Source: Lanius collurio
Lineage: Eukaryota > Chordata > Aves > Passeriformes > Laniidae
NCBI GenBank assembly: GCA_020086605.1
Contig: JACBWW010000015.1
Span: 12,181,376-12,245,375, forward strand
Direction of reading: 5' to 3'
Length of the DNA: 64,000 nt
Position numbers and translations under genes: made by a program. Under the pieces are notes generated by a model. That model saw only the letters and a program-made list of their open reading frames with translations. It was not told where the DNA came from and did no database searches. How positions within the stretch are numbered: position 1 is the stretch's first letter; every line of letters begins with the position of its first letter. Of this stretch, positions 12,501 through 25,845 are shown piece by piece.

Positions 12501-15500
12501 GTGATACAAAAGTTATTATTATTTCTGTGACCTGATTTGACAGCTCTGGAATTTAGTTTTCGTGACGTTCCATTTTCACTCACTGAGCCTGCTGAGATTT
12601 ACAATGTCCAATGTCGTAAAAGTACAAAAGGAAAATTATTGCAATGTCCAGTTCTATAAGAGCATCTACCACTGTTGTGACAGTTCAATTCATGCTGTTA
12701 AAGTTCTTTTAGAAGCTTGAAAAGAAAATGTGTGACTGGTTAGTTCTTACATGCTGCTGCAATTATTTAAACAGCATGACAAATTCTTAAGACCATTCCA
12801 TACCAAAGCCTATATATGCAGAATTTGACCAAAAATTGTCATTTGAGAAAGTTCCTAGAGGTTTCTAAATGAGCCCTGTGGTGCACCTGTATTTTGAGTG
12901 CTACTTCTGCCACATATTGGAAGGACCACCAACCCTTGACAACCTGAGTAAAATTCATTATTGTGTGTACATATACATGTAAGTGTGCAGATAGATTTGC
13001 AGATACACAACTGTACTTTTCTAAAAGTTATGTATACTTTAACAAGACAAAGAAAATCAAAATAATTTACTGTTTTCTCTCTGTTGAGAGACTACTTTCC
13101 CATTAAAAGTTTTTTAATTCTCTAAATTAAAACAACTCAAAGCAGTCTTGGTGAGCTATTTTGAATATAATGTGCTTCCCCCATCACTATTAAAAAAAAC
13201 ACAGTAATTAAGTCCAACACAATCTTTAAAAACATTCCCTACTGTCCAAAATTTCATTATTGTTCTTCACAACCAGACAGACTTTTTTCCTTCTGTAACC
13301 TAAAGCACCAACACTAATTAATATTTAATGCCTCATAAAGTGATAACAAATCCCACTTGTCCAATCTTTCATCATGTGTCCACAGCAAGTAGTCATGCAG
13401 TCTAGAATAACAAACAAACAAAAAACTGAAACAAACAGGCATCCAAAGCAAAAAACACCAATCCATGGCCATTCACACTCACAAATGACACTGCATCTCC
13501 AAGAACATTGCAACACTCACCACAGAACCCTCTCACTGCTTTACACAACCAAAAATCACCAAATCATGAAGGATGTCTAAAACTACTTTCAAATGTCATC
13601 CCAAATTCTTGGGCTACAACATGCCCTCCCCTCAGCCAGCATTAATGACTGGGGCCTCACTCTGTTTCCAGTGAGCAGTCTGAAGCTGCATCACCTCAAC
13701 AGGGAAAATGCATGAAATAAACATGTCTGGTCTCAACTGAACAAAAACAGACTGACTGAGAAAGCTCCCTGGCAGAGAACCAAAGAGTAGCTTCAGAAAA
13801 AAATAAAAAAAAATTACATTATGGAGGGAATTTGTAGCAGGTGCCTGCACTTACCAGCTATTCAAATGCTGCCAGGTCACTATGGCCCATAGAAACAAAG
13901 AAGCTACAAGACACAATTCCCTGTGCTTTTTAACTTCACTTTGCTTCCCGTGAATATGATAATTCCATTTCAATTCCTCTTAAAACACATAAAAGGAAAT
14001 CTATTTATATCAGAAGGCTTAAGAAAACTGTGGTTATGTCTTGAGGGGAACTGTTGCAGTGTTTTTGGCTAGGCATACCAAGTGAGAAGTTATATGTTTT
14101 GTAGATTTTAAAAAGCCTAATCTAATGAGCAAACTACTCACTGATTTCAGAAACTCATGAATTAGGACAAGTGTTTTTCATCTTTGGTTTTTAATATTGG
14201 TAAGGATTTATTTAAAGGTTTACCAAGAAGCAAAATTCCCAAAGAAACATATGATTTACACTTTAGAAGAGAGGAAAATGAGAGTAAAATAATAAAGATT
14301 TTCTGCTGTAGAGTTTTCAGTACTAGCACACTTTCTTTAGCTGCAACTTTACCTATTACTTCATCCTTTTAAAATTAGATTTTCCAAGTAAAAAAAAAAA
14401 AAAAGGTGTAATACTATTCTAATATCACATGTACAGTTCCATTAGTGAATCAAAGTTCAATATTCAATAAAGCAGAGGAGGGGATCAATATCTATACTGT
14501 GTAGAATTATTTGGCTCTAGGAAAAACAAGGCAAAACCTTCAGTAATTATAAAATTATAGCACACATATCAGTAAGCAGTGACACAACTTATACAGGAAC
14601 AAAGAAATCTGTGTTAAAGCAAGCGGTCCCTAGTATGGGGATGGACCTTCACAATTTGCATCCTTCACCCTTTATGATTTTAACTAAAAGCCATATTTGG
14701 ATCACACCAACTTGGTATATGAAAGTTTTTCCAAGCCAGAAGAAGATACATACAAAAGCCAGGATTCCTCTCTCCCAGACAATTCCACATTCCAACACTT
14801 TTCATTACTGGCAACACAAGAGCACTATGCACACTAAATAGAAAGTTACCCTACTCCAGAACATACCTGCTCAGCATAACCTAGATCTACCTTCCTTCTT
14901 ACATACAGTATGCTTATTACGAGTCTCAGGATGTCTCTCCAACACTTCCTTTTTCCCATTGTCTCCTAGGAATAACACAGGCTGCCACCACCAAATACAA
15001 ATAAATAAATCAAACGTATGACTTTTCAACAGCAAACATTTCTATACTGCAAGTCTTCACTCCTGCTAATACAAAAAACAATGTAAGAGAGGAGACTGAG
15101 AAGAAAAGCCTTTCCCAGATCTAGGCTGAAAAAAACTACCCCATCCTGCAGCTTTAATCAGCAGTAATCACCAGTAACCTCTGGCACCTGAGCTTAGACA
15201 AAAGGAGAAATGAAAAATAATATAACCCTTCACATGTTTTCAAACTTTGGTATTTTTTCTACACTATTTCTGGTTCCTAACCATTCCTAAAAATTGCAGT
15301 TAGGCAGGTTCAGGGAGATGAACTTTAAAAACAGCTCTCACATTCCCATTGAGACTTTACACAAAAAATAGTTTAATTTTACTTGTGTGAGGAATATAAT
15401 TCCTAAGAAAACATAAGAAATTGTAGTGAGTGTTTTGATAGTTTAAAAATAAACATAGAATATGAAACAGCAGATGTTTGGGCAAAGGAAACAACCAAGG

Positions 15501-15708
15501 TAATGCAATAATTTCAAGTAGTCTAAGGCTATGATCAGACTGTGGTGATAACCAAATTATCATAAAAATATACCACTAATGTTCAGGATTTCTCTTTCAT
15601 GTGAATTCAATATCATACAATCTAAGAGAAAATTTGATCCACTATTGCTTACTCAGGAGTAAATTACATTACTAATATTTCAGCAATACATTGCATTACA
15701 TAATCATC
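9535..15708. other. Noncoding, short homopolymers only
   Basis: AT-rich sequence. Simple runs are T12 at 10123-10134, a T-rich block at about 11033-11057, a short CT repeat at about 12380-12393 and A15 at 14390-14404. Open frames reach 129 codons (the one at 9477-9866 includes the G17 run and has no recognisable content). No promoter-like CpG cluster and no mobile element recognised. Confidence 0.55.
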
Positions 15709-15731
15709 ATATATACATATATATATATATA
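15709..15731. repeat. AT dinucleotide repeat
   Basis: Alternating A and T for 23 bases with one C at 15716. A short microsatellite. Confidence 0.9.
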
Positions 15732-17904
15732 AAGGCTTCTACTCTTTATTTTAGAATGCATCAAAAAAATCCCAGATAATAGTCGTATTTACTAAAAGCA
15801 AAAAAGAAGCAAGATTGTAATTAAAAGCAACAGTGAGAGAAGGAACATACAGCATAAATTTTATCATGACATTTAGAGACAAAACTATTCACTGGAAATC
15901 TTCACTATTATGGCTTAACAAGGAATAAATATAGATAGATGACAGAAGGGATTACAACATACTCCCTGCAACAGAAAATATTATTTTCCAGAGAACTAAG
16001 TTAGAATATTTATTATTTGGAAAACTCAGAAAAAGGCACAGCAGCACTAGCCCCAGAAGAGTTTAAAGTAGTAGCCTAACCTGGTAAACTAATCATAGTT
16101 TTCAAATTGTCGTGTGCATAGGCATGTAAAGGAGGGACATAATGCAAGAAACCTTCTTTCTTTCTGCCTCTCAAGGAGAGAAATTGGTGCATCTGAGTTC
16201 CTTCAGCTGTAATGGATACAAGTAAAATGACCCTTGCACATCTTATCATTGAAAGTTCAGTTCAGCATCTTTAGCACATGCAAGGTACTATCACTTACAG
16301 CAATGAACAGCTGCATTTTCTGGTTACATATTAATAAAATGTGTTTTCCTATGGTAATTTAGGAACCCCGTTACTCCTCACTGTTAAAACCAGCATACAA
16401 TAACCTCCTACATGTGATTTCTGGTTGTGGAGACACTCGTGTATCCATGGACCTTTGCAGGCACCAGCTTGAATAGCAGCTGGGATACCTAACGAGATAC
16501 AGGCAAAGGCCACCATTAATTGATTGTACTAATTTTTATAAACCCCGAGCTCCCATTTGCATGCTATTAATGAGTATTAAATGCCTTGTAGCCCACAATA
16601 CCTGATTATGACACATATTTTTTTGTAATCTGTTTACTAAGTAAGGTCTCTCCTTATCACACCAATAGACCTGTAAGATTCTATAGAGGATGTCTGTACT
16701 GTGCCTGTAGCACTGAGCCCTCCAAAGCCTCTCTTGCAGCTTTGCCTCAGTATGGCCTGTAAGGTACAGGAGTTCTGCTGAGCCAAGCCAAAGTGCAACA
16801 GAAACCAAGCAATATATTCAGGAATGTGTTGGAAGTATTCAGTAGCACAGCAACTGGAGTTTGTATCTTAAATTCTAGATAGAGTCCTACCCATTGAATT
16901 AAATTTTTCTTCTCTGAATTTTCGGGCTGGTGAAATAGTGACTCATCTTTTTCATTCTCTCTTTAGCAAAAAAAAGCCCCAAAACAAACAAAAGCCCCTC
17001 CAAAAAACCCACCTCCGTGCTTGCAATATGTAGAATGCAGCAAAGACTACATTTTAATCAGTTTCTAAAATGGTTTATCCTCTTTTAGAAAACATACAAC
17101 ATTAACGCCAGAAAAAGGTACTGTTTGCAAAAATATTTCTCCCAGTTTTCACAGCTTTTCAATTTTCTATAAATTTGGCTCCTACTGCTGTTTAAAGCTT
17201 GCTGTGTTACATACTGTCTCTCTTCAGTTAAGAAAATAACTGAATTTCACACCTTATACACTGTCACATCAGAGGGAACCAAACTAGAATTTTAAAAAAA
17301 AAAATTAAATTATTGCCATATTAAGTGCTTAGGAGTCTCTGTCTTTCCAATTTTCTTTAACGAAACAGTATGGATAAGATCAGACATAAACACATTATTT
17401 CTTTTAAGTCACAGCACAACAGCCTACCTCCAACCTTTCCCTTTAGCACAGGCTCAGCAGTGTTCTTGTGGTATTTTGTGGTAAACACACCTGAAATGTG
17501 AAGGCTAAAGTGTAAAGAGTGAATATGAAGACAAATGAAGCTCTCTATGAGAGAACTACTTAAGGAGGGAAAATCAACTTTGTCTTTTCCACAGGACTCC
17601 TTTGTTTTATCCAACCTGTGAGTGGCTGTGCTGAGGGAAGTCTCATCTCCAGGCCATTGCTGATGGCTCCTATTCAGTGGCCATGGTAATACTGGGAGAG
17701 AGCACCTCGGTAGGCCTGATGGGAGGAATTCACATTGGTGCATTTTTATTCAGTCGGGAAGGTCAGAATTACAAAAACAGGCTCACAACCATAAAAATGT
17801 CACTCATGTTGCTGCTTGGCAGCTGCACTCATTTACTTGATCTCATTGCTTTTTGGCAATAGACTTCCTATGCTACAGCTTTCCTTTTTCCTTTTGGGAC
17901 TTTT
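15732..17904. other. Noncoding, no recognisable feature
   Basis: AT-rich sequence. The stretch around 16515-16585 has an ATTTGCAT octamer (16555-16562) close to several TAAT/ATTA cores, which can occur in developmental enhancers. The motifs are too frequent in AT-rich DNA to call an enhancer. The open frames present have no recognisable domain. Confidence 0.5.
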
Positions 17905-18165
17905 ATGGCAGGCCAGTATTTTCCTCTGGCATCAACATTTTACTACCAATCCATTATCCATTACCTTCCTGGCACGTGCAAACTTCAGAAAAACCTTGTC
18001 TGGGATTTGGCACTCTACCCAGTGCCTGATAAATGCTATAAACTTTATTTCTTCTCTTGTGGTGCAAATTGGAAAAATATGTCATGCAGTTATGCAAGCA
18101 AGACACTGTCCTCAGTAAAGGCTGCTTTTCAACACAAAATCCTCCAGAAAGAACTGAAATAATTT
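17905..18165 (+). other. Unassigned 85-codon open frame with nearby AATAAA
   Basis: A frame from ATG at 17905 to TAA at 18163-18165 encodes 85 residues, rich in aromatic residues and with four cysteines in its second half, for example the piece PDKCYKLYFFSCG. An AATAAA hexamer lies about 100 bp downstream at 18268-18273. No signal peptide, domain or family is recognised. A frame of this length and a hexamer at this distance are both expected by chance in 64 kb of AT-rich DNA, so I do not call it a gene. Confidence 0.12.
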
Positions 18166-21100
18166 AGTGTCTCTGAAAGCACCACAAAAAAAAGGGGGGA
18201 AAAAATGTGGCAGTTTTCCTGGAGATGTTTGATTCCCTGAACACACCGAAAAAGCTTATATTTTGAAAATAAAGCTTCTCATTACAAAAGCTTTGAAAGG
18301 CTGCCTTTAAATCAGTAATGCGTCATCCATTTCTGAGTGGACTGAACTTCAAAACTGAAGAGGTTCCTTTGTAGATAAAAACTTTGCTTCAATTTTTGTC
18401 ATAAGTACAGAAAAGTAGAAGGAACAAAGGTTAAGAGATAAAAGCACAGAAAATCTGGATTATAGATAGAAGTGCTGCTGCTGTCATCTGACTAGATGTG
18501 TATGTGCCCATTGTAGGACACATTTTTCTCCCATTAATTTGCACATTAGGTTGTTCTGGATACCAAGTAAGAACTATATTTATGCATAAATAACAGGAGA
18601 GCACAACTGAAATGATTTGCAACAATAAGACCTCTACTTAAAGAAAAAAAAATCCTAATGTATAGGCTGAAAAATCTCCTTGATGTTAATAAAAGTGTGA
18701 AAACGATACTGTTCTAAAATTTTGAAAATTGCATTTTGCATTTTAAGTGCTCTTTCCTGTAATGCATGACACATTCTCTTTCCTTACCAGTTGCCATATT
18801 CTATTGCTTTAGGCAGCTGTACTGGAGAAAATAACGCAACATGAAATAGTCCAAGGTTAGCCACCTACTGTGATTAAAACAGTTACCAGTAAACTAACAG
18901 CAATGCATCTGTGAAAAAGACAGGGAAAAAGCTACCCCCTCAGACTTAAAAATTTTGTTTGTGTTAGAGGGTTTGAAGCACAGGTACTCTGGAGAATAGA
19001 AACTTTGATTCCCTGTGATCCAAAATGGGTGCACTTGTCTAACATAGTATTTGCTCCCTGTGTCATCACATATTTGCAATTCTCAAATTCTGATGCTGCT
19101 GGTATGAATCGCCCCAAAAGATCTGTTACTCATCTGTTCTTCTGAGTCCTTAGGATCCTCTGACAGCATACTCACTAGTGAGACCTCCATAAAAAGGCTT
19201 GGGATAAAACCAGATTTAGGAGAGGCTTTGCTTCTATTTTACACAAAAATTCAGTAGTTTAGTGCTCACCCAACACTTTCTGTCTCTCCTCTGCCCAAAC
19301 TAAAACAGTCATTGAAGGATGGCAGGAGACAGACATGTACAGGCAGAAACACCCACACCATCAAATATGAGAAAGTGGTTCTTCAGTTTCATAACCATGA
19401 CACTTAATAATGTCACGGAAAAGCAAGGTTTAAAGTAGTCTTAAAATTAGCATTTATTTCTTCAAAATTTAGCAATTCCAGTCTGAGAGGCTGGGAAATA
19501 ATGCTCCCAGACTACCCACTTTACCTGCCATTTCTTGAGACATGACAGAAATAACTTCAAGCCTTTATTCTAAATCAAACAGAAGGTAATTGAAATGACA
19601 TCACTTTCGTTCTCGTAAATATGTTCACTGCTGAACTTTTGTGAAAAAAAATCTGTTCACTTAAGTGTGTAGCTCCAAAGCACTGTAACAGATTCGCATT
19701 TCCTTCAAAGTCTACAGCTCCATGCCAAGCAACCAGGGTGCAGAAATATCATCTTACTTCCAGTTTAGCTCCTAGACTACATCCATCCAACTTACCGGTT
19801 GCTACAAACACAGTTCAGAGGCACTTAATTTTACTTAATCCAGGATGTTAGTTTCTATGAGAATAACAAAAACATACCCAAACAAATATTTTTATAAAAA
19901 ATCTTGTACCCTAAGATGTTACATAGGCAAGATCCAGGCAAGACTCTTAGGAAGATAATGCAACTCTATTCTGAAATATTCTGCTTTGTCCCTTGAACAA
20001 TGATACATTCACTTTGTATCTCTGACGTCCCAGACAGGGAATCTTTGTCTAAACATGGATGTGCATGAATGGCCTGATAACCAGCAGAGCTCTAACTGCT
20101 CTAGAATTCTGTAGCATGGCACATGTTCTGCGATTTGGAACATGGTACCTCCCCTCCTAAAACGTGGGCTTATGCCCATGTGGTTAAACACTAACTCACT
20201 GATGTTTAACTTTCTGCTGAGCAGACACATTTTTAAAACTGAATTATTTATAAACATTGTAAATATATAATAATATTGTACCATATGTAGCTTTTATTTG
20301 CTTTCTCTTCATGCTGCAAACATAGAACATGTAAATTTCCCTTAGTGAGCCTAACGTGAGTTCTTTGGTCACCCTATGGATATCTCACATTCTACGACAG
20401 TTATAGGGACAAGAGTATGACTGGGTTTGTATATTATTTGAACAAAACTATTTGATTTCAAAGCTCAAAAAATACACATTATTAGCAACTTAAAGAAAGT
20501 AATATTCACTGTAAAACACAAACCAGTATACCAATCCTGTTTCTGAGATTTATTGGAGAAACTCTCAGGGAAGTGAATACCAGGTAGGTGGATCATTCAA
20601 CTGGGATTAAAAGCAAGATAGGAAATTCACAACTAAACAAATCATCCCAGTAGCTGCCAAACATCCTGGTACTAGAGATAGGAATTTCTAAGTAAATCTA
20701 AAAAAGACCTTCTATTAAAAGCAAAAAGAAACCAGGAAAGAGATATCCTAACACAGCACCACAGGTTCAAATGCTCTAACTGATTCAGCCACTCCAAATA
20801 CTCATCAGCAGAATATATTAAATGATGTGAATGCAATTGTGACTAAATCTTGCAGAATGACAGTATCATAAAAAAAATTTAAAAAAATATTTTGTAATTT
20901 TTTTGCTTGAATATTAACAACACAGTGATGCCTTCTTAAACAATAATAGCTTGTTCTTGCTACTGTCTGGCATTTTTATCATATACTGCCACCTGTTCTC
21001 ACTCCCAGAAGGGTCTGCTTTTGAATATTGTCTTATTTCTATGAAGTGAAGTATTCTGGATGAAACTGCAATTGAGAGTACAATATTGTCATTGTTAACG

Positions 21101-22165
21101 AAACTTACCAGTCTGAACAAGATTTTCATTTGAAATTTTTATATGGAAGATTGCAAAATAAAGAAATTCAGAAATAACTGAAAATGAAAAAAGCAAGAAA
21201 GAAGCCCTATGTATATAGGAAAGAAGAAGAGAAATTCGAAAGTAATACCAGGCATGGAAGTAAAGAGATAAGATTTTTATATCAGGATGTTCTTGTTATC
21301 CCAGCTCTAGTTACGGTTATAATTCACAACAGTCAATTTATTCCCTTTTATCACAGGATTAACTGTATGGCCGTAGTAAATCAATAAGATAATACAATAA
21401 ATTTAACTTTTATTTTCCTTTCAGTCTCAAACAAGTTGCAGGTCTAACCCTTTCAGTCTTTCTTTTACATATTAGCAGCTATACTGTTTGGGACAAAACT
21501 GTGAAAGACTCTAAACTCATGACTCAAAATAGGACACCAAAGTGTACCAGGAAATGTAAGCTGGTAATAGAGGGACTCACTAAGGAAAGAAGATAAATAT
21601 ACTGAAAATACTATTCTAATACCTGTTTTCCTGAGCAGCATGTCAATCAGGATGTTAGCAGAAGAGCTGCATACAGAATTTAGGAAGACAGCAGAATGCA
21701 AAAGGTTTGTTGAAGCAGTCTTCCCCTCCATAATTTTATAGGGATATAATTTAACCATTTGTTCTTTTGAATTTAAAGCCAGCCATATCCTGGAAAATGC
21801 CACAGTCTAGAATTAACTGTTTTATTAAAATTGTTGTTTCATGACTTGTGTCTTTATTGAAGCTTTTGACTGATACATAAGCACACAATTAGGATACAAA
21901 AAACTGTATGTTGTTTTTATTTTTCCCATGCTCACAAGCCTGTTAAGATGGACTATCCTATGTTTGCTGATCAGACTCAAATAACTGCAAACCAAATCTT
22001 CATCTTCACATCATAGAAACAAAAGCAAGTGTCATTTTTTTTCTGTGGTACACCATAGCAAGCCAGAGTTACTTTCCAGAGGTGAGAAACTCTTGTCAAC
22101 TACTTAATAAGTGAGGCACTTACTGATGACTCAGGGGCCTTCCTGGTACAGACTTTCTTGGTGTG
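18166..22165. other. Noncoding, no recognisable feature
   Basis: AT-rich sequence. Two small potential hairpins lie close together. One has perfect 7-bp arms, CATGTTC/GAACATG, at 20122-20144. The other has GTGGGC/GCCCAT-type arms with one mismatch at about 20163-20181. No gene or repeat family recognised. Confidence 0.55.
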
Positions 22166-22253
22166 CATTTAGGATGACCATGTGTTGTGGTTTAACCCAT
22201 GTGACTCACTTGTGGTTTTGCCAGTTGTGAGCAACGTAAAGCCATCCTAAATG
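22166..22253. repeat. 11-bp inverted repeat around 66 bp
   Basis: CATTTAGGATG at 22166-22176 and its exact reverse complement at 22243-22253 flank 66 bp. The enclosed sequence contains the phrase GTTGTGGTTTAACCCA, which recalls part of some bird retroviral LTRs, but the similarity does not continue. It may be a remnant of a small element or chance. Confidence 0.4.
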
Positions 22254-22394
22254 AGTGCTAACAGAACCTTACACCCCACATTCATGTGGATTCTTTATGC
22301 AGTGTGCAGCATATTGGAGGAGTAATTTCTCAATGTTTTAATAATTTTTAGAAGAAATTATGCAGTTCTCTGTGTCACCTGAGATGTATTTTAT

Positions 22395-22695
22395 GGAAGA
22401 CAGGACTGGGACAGGTGGTAAAATGGTTGTGTTACACATGTTTGTGTCTCTTTAGTCTTGGGACTAGTGGGTTTAACCCTGGCTTGTGCCAGCTGCTAAT
22501 ATTTGTGCCAAACAAGATCTGCTTTTACATCAGTGGACAGGAAACTGCTGTCAAAGAAACTTTTAAAGTATTCCATTTGCATAATGGAATCTCATAAACA
22601 TCAAGGAACACATTGGAGCTTTAATAAACATGGTGAAATCTTGTCTCCATTGGGATTTTTGCCACAGGTATCAGAGGAGGCAGGATTTGAAATTG
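22395..22695 (+). repeat. Possible tRNA-derived SINE or ancient amniote repeat
   Basis: At 22417-22426 GTGGTAAAATGG resembles an RNA polymerase III A box. At about 22469-22482 GGGTTTAACCCTGG resembles a B box, and GGCTTGTGCCAGCTGCTAA then resembles the core of MIR-type SINEs. At 22630-22692, GGTGAAATCTTG...TCCATTG and later GAGGCAGGATTTGAAATT fit a decayed copy of a common palindromic amniote repeat. These similarities are from memory and are weak; the two parts could belong to different insertions. Confidence 0.3.
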
Positions 22696-22854
22696 CTGTG
22701 TTTAAGACTTCTTTGCTTCAGAGGCTGTAATGCCAGTCCACAGATTGTGAAGGTAGAGCAGGAATACCAGGTGAAAAACCCACACTCCTTTTAGTGTCAT
22801 GAGGGATATTTTTGATTCAAAGAGGTATGTCATTCTGAGAGCTTTTATTCACTG

Positions 22855-23662
22855 TTGGCAGCTAACAGTGCTTAGGTAAATGGCAGCCAACCCCCTCAGC
22901 ACTCTGGAATAGATCTCATTGGATCCAGTAGACTCGTGTACATTCAGGTTTCTCAGGTGGTCATGAACATGATCTTTTCTTACAGTGAGAGGGACTTTGT
23001 TCCCCCATCCTGCTATCCATCCACTTGAGAGGTGTGGGAAGAGAAGCTGCACTGAAAACTCAGTTTAAAAGTTGTTTAGCACATTGACCTCCTCCATTTT
23101 TACCAGTTTGCCAGTTCATTTATCAGGATGGCACAGCTTCTTTGACTTTCTTCTTCTGGTTTACATACCTGTAGAAGCCCTTCCTGCTATTCTTTGCCAA
23201 GTACACAACCATGCATCAACTCTATGCCCTCCCCAGGTCACCTGTCCTTGTGTCCCTTGCCTGTGCATTTGCTTCTTTCCCTTAAGTTTGACCAGCAGTT
23301 CCCTCATTTCCTGAGTTTCACTCACTCATTCTAGTCTCTTGCTTTCCTTGCCCATTTTCTTGGTCCTGGGAATTGTGAGTTCTTGCACTCAATGGAAGAC
23401 TTCCTTAAATACCTGCCAGCTCCTTTTCACTCCCTTATCCCTGAAGGCAGTCTCCCAGGAGATCCTGTTTCCTTAAAGAGATAGAAGTTTTCTTTCCTAA
23501 AGTTCAGGCACCAAATCTTTAATGCTTATCTGACTCATATCCTTTAGTACTGTAAACTCCACCAACTCCACCAGGCTGGCTCCAATCTTGATGTCCCTGA
23601 ATTGCTCCCTTATGCTGGTGACCATCAGATCCACCATTGCATCTCCTCTGGTAGAAGTCTCC
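22855..23662 (-). mobile_element. CR1 LINE fragment, ORF2 (decayed)
   Basis: Read on the minus strand, this is a degenerate internal piece of CR1 ORF2, the endonuclease/reverse transcriptase protein of the dominant bird LINE. The 5' part (about 23660 down to 23100) matches the linker after the endonuclease domain. It contains decayed equivalents of 'LNFRKA', a 'WETAL' region, a run resembling 'KKQMHRQWK' and 'KGFYRY'. The 3' part matches the start of the reverse transcriptase domain: the minus frame at 23052-22849 has KDHVHDHLRNLNVHESTGSN, where typical CR1 copies have DHLRNLNVHKSMGPDEIH. Frameshifts and stops throughout make it non-functional. It ends near 22855, well before the catalytic RT motifs and the CR1 3' tail, so this copy lacks its 3' end or was later cut. 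Confidence 0.82.
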
Positions 23663-24639
23663 TGGATTGCATGGAATTATTTTTCATTAACTTTTCTTCT
23701 GCCTCAGAGAACTGTAAAAGATTAAATAAGTGTGAGGATTCAAGAAGGAACATTTCTTGAAGAGCCCAGATATGAGGTCTGAAACTTTCGGAAATATATT
23801 TTGTTCTGCAGCATGAATATTACTCTAAGATAATATAAAAATACATGCCAAATTTTGCTTTAATTCAATTCAATATAAATCAGGGATATTTAAAAGTATC
23901 AGTACACTTCTTAATTTATATGCATTCAGCCATAAAGTAAAAACAGCCCATATATATACTATGTGGTTTCATATCATTATGGAAAAAATATTCAAATGCC
24001 TCTTTTCCAGATAAGCACTTTAATAGGAATATGCTCTACAATTAGATTTAGGCATTGTATTTTAAGCCTCAAGAAGAAACTACACTCATCAGTTATCATA
24101 GATATATAGGAAAATACTGGCAGCAGTGGCATGTCCTAAGAGTCCTTGCTAAAGAATTTAATTTACACATTCTGATGGGCCACACTTGACGACATGTCAC
24201 TTAACTGTTAAAAACAGTCAGTGAGACATAACTGAAAGCAATTATTTCACTTAATTAGTAAGCCTGGAGAGAGAAACCTTACATCTATTTTCTTTTGCAG
24301 GATTATTTTTAAAAAGTGAACATGGGTTGACAAAGAGTTATGGTAGTAAAACAATGGAGTATATTCCAGAAGAACAGTCAAGATGAACAAGAGAAATGGC
24401 AAATCATTTCTATTCTGAGAGACATTAAAGTCACACACGCATGCTTCCGGTGATCCTTAAAACAACTCATCTAATCCCATGTCAGCAATATTGAATCATT
24501 CAAATAATGTACTGATCTATCAGGAGTTTCAATGGACCATGTCATCTGAAACCTTGATTTAGTTGATGAAATTACCAATGGGAAAAGAGGAGATGCACAT
24601 ATCAGTGGCATGTAACAGTCTAGGGAAAGAACAGCTTTT
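23663..24639. other. Noncoding, no recognisable feature
   Basis: AT-rich sequence with short chance open frames. No element recognised. Confidence 0.5.
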
Positions 24640-24745
24640 CTGAGTCACAGAAAATGTCCATCTAGTCCTGTATCTTCAACCACCAGCTACGGCATAAGGG
24701 AGGTGTGAATATGTAGAAACCCTTTATTGGCACATCCATCCAGTT
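24640..24745. repeat. Old CR1-like 3' region fragment (probable)
   Basis: The sequence TCCATCTAGTCCTGTATC, a degenerate stretch ending AAGGGAGGTG, and AGAAACCCTTTATTGGCA follow the order of a widespread old CR1-type tail in birds and turtles. That tail has the form 'tccatctagtccagtatcctgtctc...gtgcaagaaaccc' from memory. It is strongly diverged and the boundaries are approximate. Confidence 0.45.
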
Positions 24746-25845
24746 TCTCAGGAATTTCCCTAAGCCAGAAGACTACTTCATTACAAAATAATCTCACAGA
24801 AATATTTTTAGACTTCAGTCTAAATTGTCAATCATATTGCCGATGCACATATTTTGCTTTGCTTCCAGTTAACTTTGTAATATTTCTTTTGAAATTATTT
24901 ACACAGTTATAAAAACCACCACATTAACTGAAGAGCTGATTAAGCAGAGGATACCAGCATCTCATGATTGGGTTCAAGGATCTGGGATTACTAAAATAAC
25001 AGCATTAAAACATGAATACAGGTGTTGGTATTATGGACGCATTCATAGCAAAGGCCAAATGTCCTAGCTTATTTTAGGTTCAGTAAACTTGCAAAAGATC
25101 ACATACTTATCTGAACATTGATTTGGTGTTTGAGTTTACTCTTTAATTCCACTCCCATCACTTTCATCAAAGTTCATTTTACTTCTTTAAATTGATTACT
25201 AAATTCCCTACAGTTTTACTTTAGAAGCAGAAAATAATGTGGTATATGTTATTAGTCATGTTATTGTTATTTTTCCAGGGCAGCACTAAGAGGTGGCAGA
25301 GTTCAAAGCCCCATTATACTGGGCAGAGTGAAAAAACCTGCACACTCCCTGAACTTAGGCTTCATCATTGTAATGGAATACAATTCAAATGACAGAAAGC
25401 ACTCAAAAGAACATGAGTCACACCAAAACTCTGCCTAGTTCATATTTTGCTCCTGACAGTGATCCAAAGTGGAGGTCCAGGAAGAGCAGAAGAGTAGAGC
25501 AAGTACATACAATGCTTTCCCTGAGTTTTCTTCCACCCCCAAATCATGGATGTCACAGTTCCTGTGTTTCTAAATACTCTGATTACTGCACAAAGAGTAC
25601 AAAGATAAATTCAAAATCCCAGTGTTTTCAAATGACCAAGCTAAAATTTAGTCTTATGAACATATATATTGATTCTTAAAAGCATTTCCACATAATTCAT
25701 CAAAGCCATTGGAAAACCTTGATTGAAAGTACCAACTCAGTTTTTTCCAAACAGAAGCACATTGCAGTCATTGTTGACATAGGATGCAATCGTGCATATT
25801 ATTCAGACTAAATTTCAGGTGTTGATTAATGAAATTATTCATAAA
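24746..25845. other. Noncoding, no recognisable feature
   Basis: AT-rich sequence; nothing beyond short chance frames. Confidence 0.5.

Noticed and set aside
16515..16585. Octamer and homeodomain-like motif cluster suggesting an enhancer
   Set aside because: ATTTGCAT and TAAT cores are frequent in AT-rich DNA (another octamer is at 54076-54083); no conservation data available.
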